Positions 11,255 to 21,959 are shown, counted from the stretch's first letter. The stretch is DNA of 31,520 nucleotides from Chromera velia (GCA_018398765.1 JAHBMJ010001393.1:1-31520); one strand, 5' to 3'. The notes: generated from the letters alone by a model not told the origin. A program made the numbers and translations.

Positions 11255-13105
11255 TCAGACCCATTGCAGAATCTTGTACACTTTTCCGTCAGGCCTCTAA
11301 CAAAATCCCCTCTCCCCTGTTTCTGTTCAGATCTTAGATGTCTCCCCTATTTCTGTCAGACCTCCGATGGAACCCCCCCCTCCCCTGTTGCCGTCTACCT
11401 CCCCTGTTTCAGTCAGACCTCCAACAGAATCCCTTCCCTGTTTTCATCTAAGTCTTAGATGTTTCCCCTGTTTCCATCAGGTCTCTGAAAGAACCCCTCC
11501 CCTATTTCTGTCCACCTCCCTAGTTTCCATCAGATTTCCTACAGAACCTCTCCCCTATTTCTGTCCACCTCCCCAGTTTCCATCAGATTTCCTATAGAAC
11601 CCCTCCCCTATTTCCGTCAGATTTCCTATAGAATTCTTTCCTTGTTTCCGTCAGACCCCCCATAGAACCCCTCCCCTGTTTCCGTCAGATTTCCTATAGA
11701 ATTCTTTCCTTGTTTCCGTCAGACCCCCCACAGAATCCCCCCCCTGTTTTTATCAGACCTCCCACAGAATCTCTCCTCTGTTGCCGTCAAGCCTCCCCTG
11801 TTTCTTTTAACCCCTCCCCGTTTCCGTCAGACCTCCCACAGAATCCCTCTCCTGTTTCTATTAGAGCTCCCCCGTTTTCGCCAAACCCCCTGCAGAATGC
11901 CTCCCCTGTTTTCGTCAGACCTCCCCTGTTTTTTTCAAACCCCTCCTTATTTCTGTCAGACCTGCTACAGTATCTCTCCCCTGTTTCCGTCCACCTCTCA
12001 GATGTTTCCCCTGTTTTCCGTCAGACCTCCTACAAAATCCCTCTCCTGTTTCCGTCAGACCCGCTACAGTATCTCTCCCCTGTTTCTATCAGACCTCCTA
12101 TAGAATCTCTCCTCTGTTTCTGTCAGCCCTCCCCTGTTTCCGTGAGACCTCCCACAGAATCCTTCAACTGTTTTCGTCAGACCTCCCCAGTTTCAATTAG
12201 ACCCCCCGATAGAATCCCTCTCATGTTTCTGTTAGACCTCCTCTGTTTCTGTTAGACCTCGCCCTATCTTTGTCAGACATCCTACAGAATCCCCCCTTTG
12301 TTTTTGTCAGACGTTCTATAGAATCCCTCTCCTGTTTCTGCTAAACCTCCTATAAAATCTCTCCCCTGTTTCTATCAGACCTTCCACAGAATCTCTTCCC
12401 TGTTTTTGGCAAACCTCCCCTGTTTTCGTGAGACCTTCCACAGAATTCTTCAACTGTTTTCGTTAGACCTCCCCTGTTTCAGTTAGACCTCCCACAGAAT
12501 TTCTCCCCTGTTTCTGGTAGACGCCTTATAGAATCGCTCCTCTGTTTCCGTCAGACCACCCACAGAATTCCTTCTTTGTTTTCATCAGATCTCTACAGAA
12601 TCATTCCCCTATTTCCATCAGACCTCCCCCTGTTTTCGTCAAACCCCCCACAGAATGCCTCCCCTACTTTTGGCTAACCCCTCCTGTTTCCGGCAGACCT
12701 CCCCTGTTTCCGGCAGACGTCCTAGAGAATCCTTTCCCTTCTTCTATCAGACGTCGTACAGAATCTTTCCCCTGTTTCCAGCAGATGTCCTACAGAATTT
12801 TTCCCCTGTTTTCATCAGAGCCCCCGACAGAATCCCTCCCCTGTTTCCATTAGACCTCACCTATTTCCGTCAGACCTCCCACAGAATTTCTCCCCTGTTT
12901 CTGTCAGACCACCCACAGAATTCCTTCCTTATTTCCGTCAGACCCCTACAGAATTATTCCCCTATTTTTGTCAGACCTCCCCCTATTTCCGTCAAACCCC
13001 TCACAGAATGCCTCCCCTACTTTTGGCTAACCCCTCCTGTTTTCGGCAGACTCCACATAGAATCTCTCCCCTGTTTCCATCAGATCTTCCGTATAGAATC
13101 CTTTG
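11255..13105 (+). repeat. large minisatellite, 35-36 bp unit
   Basis: About 50 imperfect tandem copies of a unit of the form CCCCTGTTTCCGTCAGACC plus TCCCACAGAATCCCT. Variants change single bases and unit length (35 or 36, sometimes shortened). Where the unit is 36 bp the plus frame stays open and would encode Ser/Val/Arg/Pro-rich 12-residue repeats, but frames break often and no start region is seen. Confidence 0.9.
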
Positions 13106-13610
13106 CATATGGATGATAAATGTGTTCCTATCTATAATTATACATATGTACGTATGTGTACGCCTTTTGTCTTGCTCCCCATGCAGCTGTGTAGCTCAGA
13201 AAAGGAGGACGCTTACTGTTCAGCTTAAGCGCACCCCCCTCCGTGACCGCTGCATGATCTACTCGATTCCTCTATCTGGTATTGCTCCAAAAAATGGCCA
13301 TCAGTCAGCCTTTGTTCCTTATTTATATTGTTTGACCTACAGAAAGAATGTTGGCTACAATAATTATGTGACTGTTTATACCTGCTGCTGCTGCTACTCG
13401 TTGCTACAAATTTCGGTAACCAGGTGTGATGGTGGTGAAGATATAGGGACTCATTAAAAATAATTTAATGATCCACACACCATAGTATGTTTTCATATCA
13501 TACACACAAACACCCACTGTTTATATATCATAGAGACAAACACTCGCGGCTGACGTGTTGTACAGATAAACACACAGTCTTGATTTCCCTCTCTTACTCA
13601 GATACCACAG
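13106..13610 (+). other. no firm gene; possible exon sequence
   Basis: A ccatgcag acceptor-like site near 13185 precedes a short open stretch. The sequence then becomes AT-rich with CACACAAACAC repeats at 13470-13575. A ataccacag acceptor-like site directly precedes the ATG of the next ORF. Confidence 0.3.
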
Positions 13611-13943
13611 ATGACTAACATGGCAAGAAGAATCACGATCTCTATCCATGATGATGGGGTGTGGCAGAGGCTTCAACAGCTCCTCCATTCTCAGGAGCTG
13701 AATGCTCACAATGTGCTTTGGGAGTTAACTGGTGTAACTACAGCAGACGAAACTAATACTGCACTGGTGCACGGGGTCTTTCTCCTTACAGTGCCCCAGC
13801 AGGTACTAATGGTGACCGCCAGTGATGAGGAGGATGACAGCAGTGCCAGTGATAAAGAGGACAACAGCGGTGCCAGTGATAATGACAGCAGCTTTACGGA
13901 AGGAGAGGAGAAAGAAGACAGTGATGAGGATGAAGATGAGTAG
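13611..13943 (+). CDS. small protein with acidic C-terminal tail, 110 aa
   Basis: ATG at 13611, with a second Met four codons in, and TAG stop at 13941. Residues 1-70 look like a folded or helical region (DDGVWQRLQQLLHSQ). From about residue 70 the protein is almost entirely Asp, Glu and Ser (ASDEEDDSSASDKEDN, then EEKEDSDEDEDE). Acidic tails like this occur in histone-binding and other nuclear proteins and are CK2 targets, but no specific family is recognised. The start is preceded by an acceptor-like ataccacag, so an upstream exon is possible. Confidence 0.5.
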   Translation: MTNMARRITISIHDDGVWQRLQQLLHSQELNAHNVLWELTGVTTADETNTALVHGVFLLTVPQQVLMVTASDEEDDSSASDKEDNSGASDNDSSFTEGEEKEDSDEDEDE

Positions 13944-14235
13944 ACCCCTCATTCTAACTCGAATGATGGTATATTGTACTATAAGCTTTCGGAGGAGCAG
14001 CTGTTTAGGTCCCCTTCCGCGGGCTGCTTCAAGTTACGGTTATAAAGAGGAGACGTGACAGGCACTATAGTAACTGCTCTTGGGATAGTGTTTTGTTTAT
14101 CAGAGTCAAATCTGTGCTACGGTCGTTCAGTAAGGTGGTTTCAACACCCATGGTTCAGTGGTATTATCTAATTGCTGATAATCGTATGACTTGCCCATCG
14201 TATACATGGATAGTGGTATTTTTTTTACCTTTTTT

Positions 14236-14640
14236 TACGCCCAGGGGCGACTGTTTTTTACAGTTAGATACGCCCGGGGGCGTTTTTTCTTATTAGGGTA
14301 TAGCCTGTTCTTCTTATTTAGCTTAAGACAACTCATAAAGCTGTTGATCCTAAGGGTACTAGGATTAAAATATGGAATGTAAATAGTAGGTCGTGTATAT
14401 CGTTAAGGGGATTTAGCCTCGTCTTAACATGATTGCCTTACCCTTTGCTGAATAATGAAGTGTTATTCTAGTTGGGGAATTTCAAAGTGTTACTACATTA
14501 TTTTAAGTGTCATTAGTATCGGGAGATAAACTAGGCTTAAAATGATACTGATGACACTTGTAACACTATTTCCCCAAACTTTTTAGATTTTTTTATAAAC
14601 CTCACCAAAATTTTCCCCCTTCAACCACTATGGAGGAGTA
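14236..14640 (+). repeat. outer inverted repeat, left arm
   Basis: Begins TACGCCCAGGGGCGAC, then TTTTTACAGTTAGA, then CGCCCGGGGGCGT. The reverse complement of the same series ends at 30369. Similarity continues through TTCTTATTA and TAGCCTGTT, and later a shared AAACTAGGCT followed by ACT..TGACACTT. Each GC block is itself palindromic. Iterated TAACACTT-like words follow in both arms. Overall similarity is moderate, so the pair is old or only distantly related. Confidence 0.55.
14497..14565 (+). repeat. hairpin: AAGTGTCATTAGTATC and its inverse
   Basis: AAGTGTCATTAGTATC near 14499 pairs with GATACTGATGACACTT near 14543, with one mismatch over 16 bp and a loop of about 28 bases. The arm carries the same TGACACTT word that fills the termini of the 18781-27263 element. 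Confidence 0.7.
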
Positions 14641-14654
14641 GTTTGACATTATAT

Positions 14655-14795
14655 GAAAAATATAAAACAAAGCGTCATAAATGTCACTAGTGTCACTTGA
14701 AGCCTCAATGCAGTATTAAATTAAGTGACACTTCAAAAAATACGGACCCCAGAGTGTCATCAAGGTGTCATTATTTAGCTTTATCCCTATTTATA
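14655..14795 (+). repeat. relic TIR-like block with TGACACTT words
   Basis: AATGTCACTAGTGTCACTTG, then AAGTGACACTTC, then AGAGTGTCATCAAGGTGTCA. Word order and spacing resemble the inner half of the terminal repeat at 18975-19095 (shared CAC.AGTGTCACT..AAGCC). It may be the end of a related, deleted element. Confidence 0.45.
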
Positions 14796-15600
14796 CACCA
14801 GACAAAGACGGGAAAAGCATGGCAACTGATACCAATGGAAATTATCCGGCAATGCCGGTCGTGTCGATATCTTGTGTAGCATGACTGCTAGACAGGCTCA
14901 ATACGGGGTACTCAGTACTCGGGACCACGAACCGACAGCTTCTCAACAAGCATATACTGGTTGGTACTAAAGGATCCTTGACTCCTCAATGCGGGCATTT
15001 ATTATCATAGCAGCAAAAAACTGCGTCCGGTGGATGATCCGTGGTATTCCATCGCCTATTATCCTTTGTGCTTGCCCGTACTCCTTCATAGAATGCAAAT
15101 ACTGCAGGATACCGCAGGGGTAGTCGCATACTTAAGGTGCGTTGTAGCTAAACTAAAAAGCTGTCGCCTCCGGTGGTATTAAAACAGAATCCTTGAAATC
15201 GTTGCGGAGACTCGATACCACTGAGTAGCTGCAGAAAGCGATGCACCGAGGGCAAAACATTGCACAAGCACGTACATGATCACCTCAAGGAAAGGGGGAG
15301 CAGGCAAAACAGAGAGGAAGGAGGGAGGAGAGAGGTGAAGAAGAGGACCATGGTGGGGAGGAAGGAAATGTATGGGCGTGAAGAGCGCCAAAGATGGTAC
15401 AGAACAGAGTCTCAGCCGCGGGAGGCAGGCTACAACAATCCCTTCAAGCGCTCGTTCATATGCGTGGGAGAAGATGGAACCGGACACCATCTGACTGCCG
15501 GTTGGATATTCACCTATTCATAAAACTATAGGACTAGCGGCAGTACATACCACACAAACTTGGAAGCGCCTCTGAAATGATTGAAACACAGTACAAAAAA
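14796..15600. other. no gene recognised
   Basis: Open frames here are short. A purine-rich tract at 15285-15400 gives an artefactual Leu/Pro/Ser frame on the minus strand. Confidence 0.35.
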
Positions 15601-15850
15601 GATGGGTATCTCCGGTGGCAAAATACCGGAACCTCTACGCCCAATAGACACGAAAAGAAAAGAGAGAGAATATACGGAAGCCCATCATTGGCGAAATATG
15701 AAAATAAGCTCTGCCTGGCTACGTAGACGGCGCACCCAACGAATGAACAGGGGGAAGGACTAGTATCTCCGGTAACGGGAAGGACGGTATCTTGGGTAGA
15801 AGGGTAAGGACTGGTATCTCCGATATAACAGAGAGAAAACATACGGAAGC
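15600..15850 (-). repeat. 22 bp minisatellite, diverged block
   Basis: Scattered copies of GGTATCTCCGGTGG and GGACTGGTATCTCCG, the same family as the blocks at 16995 and 17975, downstream of exon 16136-15930 of the minus-strand gene remnant. Confidence 0.6.
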
Positions 15851-16994
15851 AAAACACCTTCGAAGATATGTTCTGCCTAGCCACGCATGCAGACGGCGCC
15901 CCCAACGAACGAACAAACCACAAAGATACCAAGACACGGCACTGAATTAATCCATCTGGAGTCATCGTACTGCTTCCTGAGAGCAATCTTCTGCTCAAGA
16001 GTTGGGCCGTTGAAATCCCCCTCGCCCAGCCCGCTTGAAACGACCTACTGCTTGAACCCCTCATCGAGCTCCTGCTATGGATTCCCATTGTACGCGTAGA
16101 CAAGCCGATTCCTCACCTCACAAAAAAGGGCCCATTCTACATCACAAACCGCCAGGTCATATACATGATGGATGAAGTCCTCAGTCACTCAAAAGAACCC
16201 GAAACGAAGATAGGGAAGAGACTGGCAAGGAAGAGGGCACAACAAGCAAACACCGTAAGGAAAGGACTAAAGACCAGCACTCCAGCGAAAGACCCTACGA
16301 ACACACCGAGATGGAGGCAAAGCTAGACAGAAGGGATGAAAACAGTGGGTGAGCCAGAAGGGAGGAAGAAGAAAGCACTCACAGAGGAGGCTCCAGACCA
16401 ACAAAATAAAATTGGAACAAAGAACGGCCTTCTAGGCGGCGTAAGAAATCTTTATGCAACGTATAGCTAAGTAAAACGTGACCCTGGAGAGGCGATAAGA
16501 CTGTGCAGGAGGGTAAAGAAAAGAAAACGTGGCCGCAAAGATGACTAAACATAGAAGGGCGAGGAGAAAGGAGAACCCGGTAGGTCCACTGCTGGAGCCG
16601 AGCACCCGACGAGCCACACGCAAGGGTGGCAGACAAGGCACATACGTCGAATGAACAGACGATCATCCCAGTAAAAAATGCAGTCAACTTACACATAATA
16701 CACGGACGCACCTGTGGATGGAGCCCGACTGCCCCCGTCAAGACGCTGCTCGTTCACGAGGGCGTTGGAAGTCTTCAGAGCCTGCAGACGAGATGGGAGA
16801 GTGTCAACCACGACCGCTGCTTAAGTCGATCATCAGGGCATGCTCAACTCACCGCTTGAAGCAGCTTTTGGGCTAGAGACTCGGGTCCCTAGTGCGGTTT
16901 GACCAGCTTGCTGCACTCGGTGGTTCCCTGAAGACGGCCGGAAGGACCTGCAGAAGAGCTCAGAAAGAAGAAAGACAGTACACAAAGATATTCA

Positions 16995-17215
16995 AACTGG
17001 TATCTCTGGTGGGTATCTCCGGTGGGAAAGACTGGTATTTCTGACGGGAAGGACCGGTATCCCCAGTCGGAAGGACCAGTATCTCTGGCGGGAAGGACCG
17101 GTATCTTCAATGGGAAGGATCTGTAAATGAAAAGGACCGGTATCTCCGGTAACGAGAAGGACGGTGTCTCCGGTATAAGGGAAAGGACCGGTACCTCTGG
17201 TAACGAAAAAGACTG
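16995..17215 (-). repeat. 22 bp minisatellite, unit GGACCGGTATCTCCAGTGGGAA
   Basis: About eight tandem copies of a 22 bp unit (GGACCGGTATCT core), lying in the gap between the exon-like islands 17424 and 16781. Confidence 0.8.
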
Positions 17216-17974
17216 AACTCTCCAATACAAAATACCGGACAGGAGCAGAGACAGCACACAGATCGCAAAAAAAAAAAGATGGACACACCGCGTAGACCTG
17301 AAAATTTGGAGTCTTGCAAGCAGATGAACCACTATGCTAGAGGGTGCAACGGCGTGACCACGACCGCATAACGCGTACAAAAAGAGCGGTGTGCTTTGGA
17401 GACGACAGCCTGCATTCACTGACCAGAGCTGGAGGGGGCCTGCTGCTGCTAGGCTAGGAGGAGGTTCTCTTTGTTCGTCAGCTGCTTCAGCTCGTCCCTC
17501 AATTGCTTAGGCTCCCAGTCCTTTTATGTGTCACAATTTTCCTCCGAAGGCAAACCGAGCGCAGCCTCTACCATCGCTATCTTCTCCCCAACTGCTGCGA
17601 TCTGCTTCTGGAGATCTGGCTGCCCGACCACAGCCACACTGTTCTCGTTGTACGCGTGGGCGATCGTCTTGCTCGAGAGGGCCCACTCTGCACTCCGCAG
17701 TCGGAAACAAAAAGGGGGGACGTGAGCATACGGCGAAGGGTACAAAGCTTCAAGCTGACACTCCATCCAGGTGAGAACCTTCGTGTGTATATCTGACACC
17801 AATGGCCGCCATCCGTGTACTCTAAGCGAACAGACACGCATATAAAAACGTGTAAACAAAGGTGAGTGAGCGATAAAGATATGAAAGAAAAGAGAGAGAG
17901 AGAGAGCATACAAAGGCCAATCGGCGAAACACAAAAAACACTATACGATATGCTTTGCCTGGCCACCCAACGAA

Positions 17975-18320
17975 CGAACGGGGTATCTTCAGTGGGAAGG
18001 ACGGAATCTCCGGGATAAGGGGGAGGACCAGTACCTCCGGTAACGGGAGGAAGGATCCGTATCTCCAGTAACGCGAAGGACCGGGATCTCCAGTTGAAAG
18101 GACCGGCATCTCTGGCGAGAAGGACCGGTATCTTCGGAGGGAAGGACTGGTATCTCCAATGGGAAGGCCCGGTATCTCCAGTTGAAAGGACCGGCATCTC
18201 TGGTGGGAAGGACCGGTATCTTCGGTGGTATCTCCAGCGGGACCGACAGGTATCTCCAGTGGGAAGGACCGGTATCTCTAACGGGAAGCGCCGGTATCTC
18301 CAGTAAGATAAACGGTAATA
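17975..18320 (-). repeat. 22 bp minisatellite, main block
   Basis: About fourteen copies of the same 22 bp unit, with occasional truncated units, in the gap between exon-like islands 18390 and 17687. Confidence 0.85.
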
Positions 18321-18780
18321 TCTCTGGATACTTATATTAAGATAAGGCTTGCAAACAGATAGATGCAAACCTCAAACAGGAGCACTGACCTCCCATCATC
18401 GCGGTGTTTTTTGCCGATCGTTGCATGGCATCGCGCTTGCCGTCAAGGAGGCGCAGCACGATAAGCCAAAAACCTAAGGGTTCTATCACTTGCTTTACGT
18501 TCGGCTCCTGCCTCGTGAATCTACAGCTTAGAGTCTGCGAGGAGGCTGGTGTTCTCCGTCTTGTCCAGGCCCATAACCCCCCTCTTCAGTCAAGTCTCGA
18601 ACCTGGTCATCCACACACCCTACAGGCAGACATCGAGAATCAAACCAAAGTCTGGATGTCCCGAGTTGTTATTTTAAAACCAGTAACTATATATCGTTTT
18701 CTCCAAACCACTCGCCCCCCCTCCTTTCCCCCCTACCGAACAAGTAGGAGGATGAAAAAAGTTATATATTTATTATGTAA

Positions 18781-19095
18781 TGACACTGGTGACACTTTGG
18801 GGGAAGACAGATCCAAAAGTGTCATTCAACAGCGGCTTTGATTCGACCTGTCAGTGATACTTATGACACTTATGACACTTTTTAGAATTATTTTATATTA
18901 AAAATAATACATAACTAATTTAATTCCTCCTACATATTTTTTCAATTTTTTTAAAAAATAAAAAAATTCTGGGAGAAAGTGTCACAACCGTCACAAGTGT
19001 CACTGTAAGCCGGATCCAGCTCCTACTTTCTGTGACACTTTGATTTGGGATGTGACACTTTCACATCCGGTGTGACGTTTTTTACTGAGTGAGGG
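18781..19095 (+). repeat. terminal inverted repeat, left
   Basis: Starts TGACACTGGTGACACTTT and ends near GACGTTTTTTACTGAG. Matches the reverse complement of 26936-27263 along its length, including CCTGTCAGTGATACTTATGA and GTGTCACAACC.TCACAAGTG. Outer and inner thirds are well conserved and a central AT-rich 80-100 bp is diverged. It contains around ten TGACACTT words in both orientations. Confidence 0.9.
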
Positions 19096-19284
19096 GTTGT
19101 AGAAAACGGAGACAAGCAGATGGATTAGGCAAAGCTACAGGAACTGTGTCGAGCACTTTGGAGAGAAGACTGCGGCACTCCGGGAAATGCAGGAAGGCTG
19201 CCATGGTCTCCTCCTGAGACTGTAAAGAGCTGGAAGACAAATCGAAAAAACCGTCTGACGAACCTGCAGGAGGTTGCGGCACAT

Positions 19285-19560
19285 CAATCGGAGATTGGCT
19301 GGGGGGCTGTGTATCGGAGGTTTGTCAGATGTTTGTGTCGGAGAGGTCTGGGGGACATCAGTTGGAGATTGGCTCGGGGGATGTGTGTTGGAGATTGGCT
19401 GTATGTTGGAGGTTTGTCGGATATCTGTGGCGGAGATCTTTCAACATCAGTCGGAGATTGGCTGTATGTCGGAGGTTTGTCGGATGTCTGTGTTTAGAGA
19501 GGTCCGTGGAACACCAGTCGGAGATTGGCTGTGTGTCGGAGGTTTGTCGGATGTCATACA
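19285..19560 (+). repeat. tandem repeat inside the element (GGAGATTGGCTG...GGAGGTTTGTCGGATGT)
   Basis: Four to five imperfect units of about 65-75 bp, each with GGAGATTGGCT and GGAGGTTTGTCGGATGTC. The open frames over this stretch are repeat by-products. Confidence 0.75.
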
Positions 19561-20560
19561 CAGGGGTTGAAGCTCGCATCGAAGGCATCCCATACAGACG
19601 CTACACACTCAAACAGACTTACCCTCCCGCAGCCTTTGCGTAGACGGAGTCGATCGAACGGGCGCCGTTGCCTCCTCTTTACCCTTCTCGCGTGTGTGCA
19701 CCCACTCGCACTCGCCGTTTTGTGGTGCCCTTCCCACTCCTCTCTGCTCCCGAGACCTGCGTTTTTCCCACGCGACGCCCAACAGCAGCTTGATCACCCG
19801 TCACAATCCCTCCAAAAGAGAAATGCCCCCCCACATCTCCGTGTATGCCCACTCCCTGATCGCCGCACCCTCCCTCGAGGACAGTACCACCACCTCCCAC
19901 ATCTACAGCAGCACCGGAGACAAAACGAGGACGAGGACCGGGAGGTAGCTCCGTGGGTCAGCCCTTTTGGTCTTCAGCTCCACCGCCGCCTTTTGCACAG
20001 ACACTGGCAGTACTCCTCATCTTTTCCCCCGTCGACCCTCCAAGGTGTTCCCTCGAATGGAGGGGGGGTGAATCGACAGGGAGACAGCGGTTGCGTTTGT
20101 TGTTCGAGGTGTACGGTGTTGAAGCTTCTGCTGGCAACGTTTAGCCGCCCGGTCCCAAACAAAGATGGACAGACGAAGACAAAGGCGAGGTCGAACACAA
20201 GTCTGCGGTAGCTGTAAAAAAAAGCTGCAAACCCTCACTCAGTCAGACTCACTCAGGGTTCTTACAATTCTATTGCAGCCGGTGATACGTTAGTAGGGCG
20301 GTTTGCATCGTGTGTGCACTCCGCTCAATATGGGTGGCTACTCCAATTAGTGCGAACCGAGTGTAAGTTTTTTTTTACCGATACAGAGTATACGGCGGAG
20401 ATCGAGCAATATGGTGAGCATTATGATAGGGATACAACCCGATACCGATACACAGTGAGCATTATGATAGAGAGATGCAGAGAAAACTACCCAATACCGA
20501 CACACACGGGTAAAAAAAATGGGAAACATACTCTTATACCTCTGCCAACATCAACGCACC
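19561..20560. other. GC-rich to mixed spacer in the element, no gene recognised
   Basis: Overlapping frames on both strands with no decisive coding signal. A Gly-rich minus-strand frame around 19680-19900 (GDVGGHFSFGG) and a Pro/His-rich plus frame occupy the same bases. Short direct repeats of GAGCATTATGATAG occur at 20414 and 20456. Confidence 0.35.
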
Positions 20561-20599
20561 ACCCACACCAACGATGACCACTTCTCCTTTAGCCTCCAC

Positions 20600-21370
20600 C
20601 GTTACCACCACCTTGTTTTCACTTTGATAGGTCCCACAGCCTTCGGGTCCGGGGAACGTATGTCAAGCCGCCGTTTAATGCCGTTGACGCATGTCGAGTT
20701 CTCCGTCTACCTACTGATACGATTCTCCATAAAAAGGGGCTGCTCACAAAGTGTCAGTTGTACCGGCTGATACGGTAGTGCCCAAACAGGGGACTTGCCA
20801 CGCAGTTCTGCCGCTGGCTCCACAACGACGTGATGTTTTCACTTCGGCTCGCCTTTGACCACACGCGACACACGCCAGAGCATGTTCGGATCGGAAAGCA
20901 AAGTTACTGATGGTAACGCCGTTGAGTCTGGCCTACGTAATGCGAGAGCAGCTGGCGCCGTCCTTGCCGAGTCCGGTACCTTCCACCACCTCTTCGAGCC
21001 GGTCGATCTCATCGCAGAGGTCCATGTCCTCGGGCTGCCCTAGGGTGAACATGAGGTGGGTGTTCATCCGGTGTGCCACGTGCCTCTGTAACAGAAAAAA
21101 TACTCACATAGGGATTTTTTGACAACAAAATTTCGTCTGCTCACGCTCACAAGATTTTGTCAGTTTACCAATGCAACAAACTAACTCTAAGAATGGAAGA
21201 GTGGTTCTTCACAATGAAGCGGAGGGCATCTATCTCCTGTTTCCGTATGGAACAACAGGCATGCCTTCTTGTTTACAGGGGAAGAGGGTTCGTCATTTAC
21301 AACATCCGCATCTTTGTCACCCCCCACGCTTTTTTTGCAAACGCCGGGCTGGACTGCGCGATGTTCTTAA
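20600..21370 (-). pseudogene. degenerate minus-strand coding block, identity unknown
   Basis: Protein-like stretches occur on the minus strand in changing frames. One runs about 21085-20935 and directly follows a ttctgttacag acceptor-like site (MNTHLMFTLGQPEDMDLC then EIDRLEEVVEG). Another lies near 20840-20720 (WALPYQPVQLTLCEQPLF). Between and beyond them frames shift or stop. The second fragment has the general look of a beta-rich structural protein, but this is not enough to call a capsid. Position and strand suggest continuation of the broken gene at 21759-21371. Confidence 0.35.
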
Positions 21371-21759
21371 TCACCCCCCGCTGAAGTTAGCACCTGTGAA
21401 GTAAATCACCTTCTTCTCAACCGCGGTCCGACCAAGCGCCGCTATCTTGATATAGTAGAGGGCACTGTTCATGTCTGGGCACACGTTCGTCTGTTCGTTG
21501 ATGGCCTTCAGGAGAAATATATTTTCCTCAACTGTGCAGCCAGGTTCTGGAGGCATGTAAGGGGGGGGGGTGGGGGGGTCTCCACAACGAACGCAGGGTA
21601 GTTGATATCCTGGTTGAGGAGGCCGCCGTGCAAGACCAGGTCCACGTCTATCATATCTAGGGACTCAAAATGAGTCTCATAGGTTTGGGGGGCAGTGTTG
21701 ACAACTCCACGGTTCCCATATCTCATAGCTTTCCGGTCAGTTTGTTTGAGGGACCTCAT
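21371..21759 (-). pseudogene. unknown element protein, frameshifted at a C-run
   Basis: ATG at 21759 opens a frame with MRSLKQTDRKAMRYGNRG and LDMIDVDLVLHGGLL, leading to a Pro run. That run is encoded by C7-A-C9 (21561-21577 on the plus strand as G9TG7), and after it coherent sequence continues in another frame (PPEPGCTVEENIFLLKAI, then ALYYIKIAALGRTAVEKK) to a TGA at 21371, itself next to a G6 run. Two frames joined at a homopolymer suggest a single gene broken by slippage, an assembly error, or less likely programmed frameshifting. No family recognised. Its ATG overlaps a TGA as ATGA in the frame of the upstream small ORF. Confidence 0.5.
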
Positions 21760-21959
21760 AGGCACATCCCATTTCTGTATCAGCCTGGATACAGAAACGT
21801 CTCCCGCTTTCTTGTATAAGCTGCCGCTTTATATTGTGATGATGGCTTTTGTGATAACTATTATGTCTTGATTAATCAGATCTGGTTTGAGGGCCTATAG
21901 CGTAACATGGCAGTCAGTGCTTGTGCCAGGATAGTGGTACACTTAATAAAATTATCCCA

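Larger units (their letters stand above)
15930..18619 (-). pseudogene. spliced minus-strand gene remnant made of repeated exon-intron units
   Basis: Four exon-like islands: 18619-18390 (acceptor ctgtag, donor GAG|gtcagt), 17687-17424 (acceptor gtgcag, donor CTG|gtcagt), 16781-16712 (acceptor ctgcag after a pyrimidine tract, donor ACAG|gtgcgt) and 16136-15930 (acceptor atgtag). Exons two and four are related: each opens with a WAL motif right after the acceptor and then has AYN.N (HAYNENS and YAYNGNP). The sequence is helical and Gln/Glu/Lys-rich (KQLRDELKQLTNKENLL), probably coiled-coil. Exons one, two and four contain in-frame TAG, TAA or TGA with protein-like sequence on both sides; exon three has none. 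No family recognised. Whether it is dead or mis-modelled needs transcript data. Confidence 0.45.

Noticed and set aside
11710-12255. 181-codon repeat ORF
   Set aside because: Product of a 36 bp minisatellite; no start context and frames break in adjacent units.
11255-13105. Regular repeats considered as a CRISPR array
   Set aside because: Units are contiguous and variable with no unique spacers; the setting is eukaryotic.
18404-18841. 145-codon plus-strand ORF
   Set aside because: It runs into the left TIR, is antisense to a better exon candidate (18619-18390), and has no domain.
19525-20211. 228-codon plus-strand ORF in the element
   Set aside because: Starts in a tandem repeat and is Arg/Pro/His/Ser-rich without any motif; competing frames are equally open.
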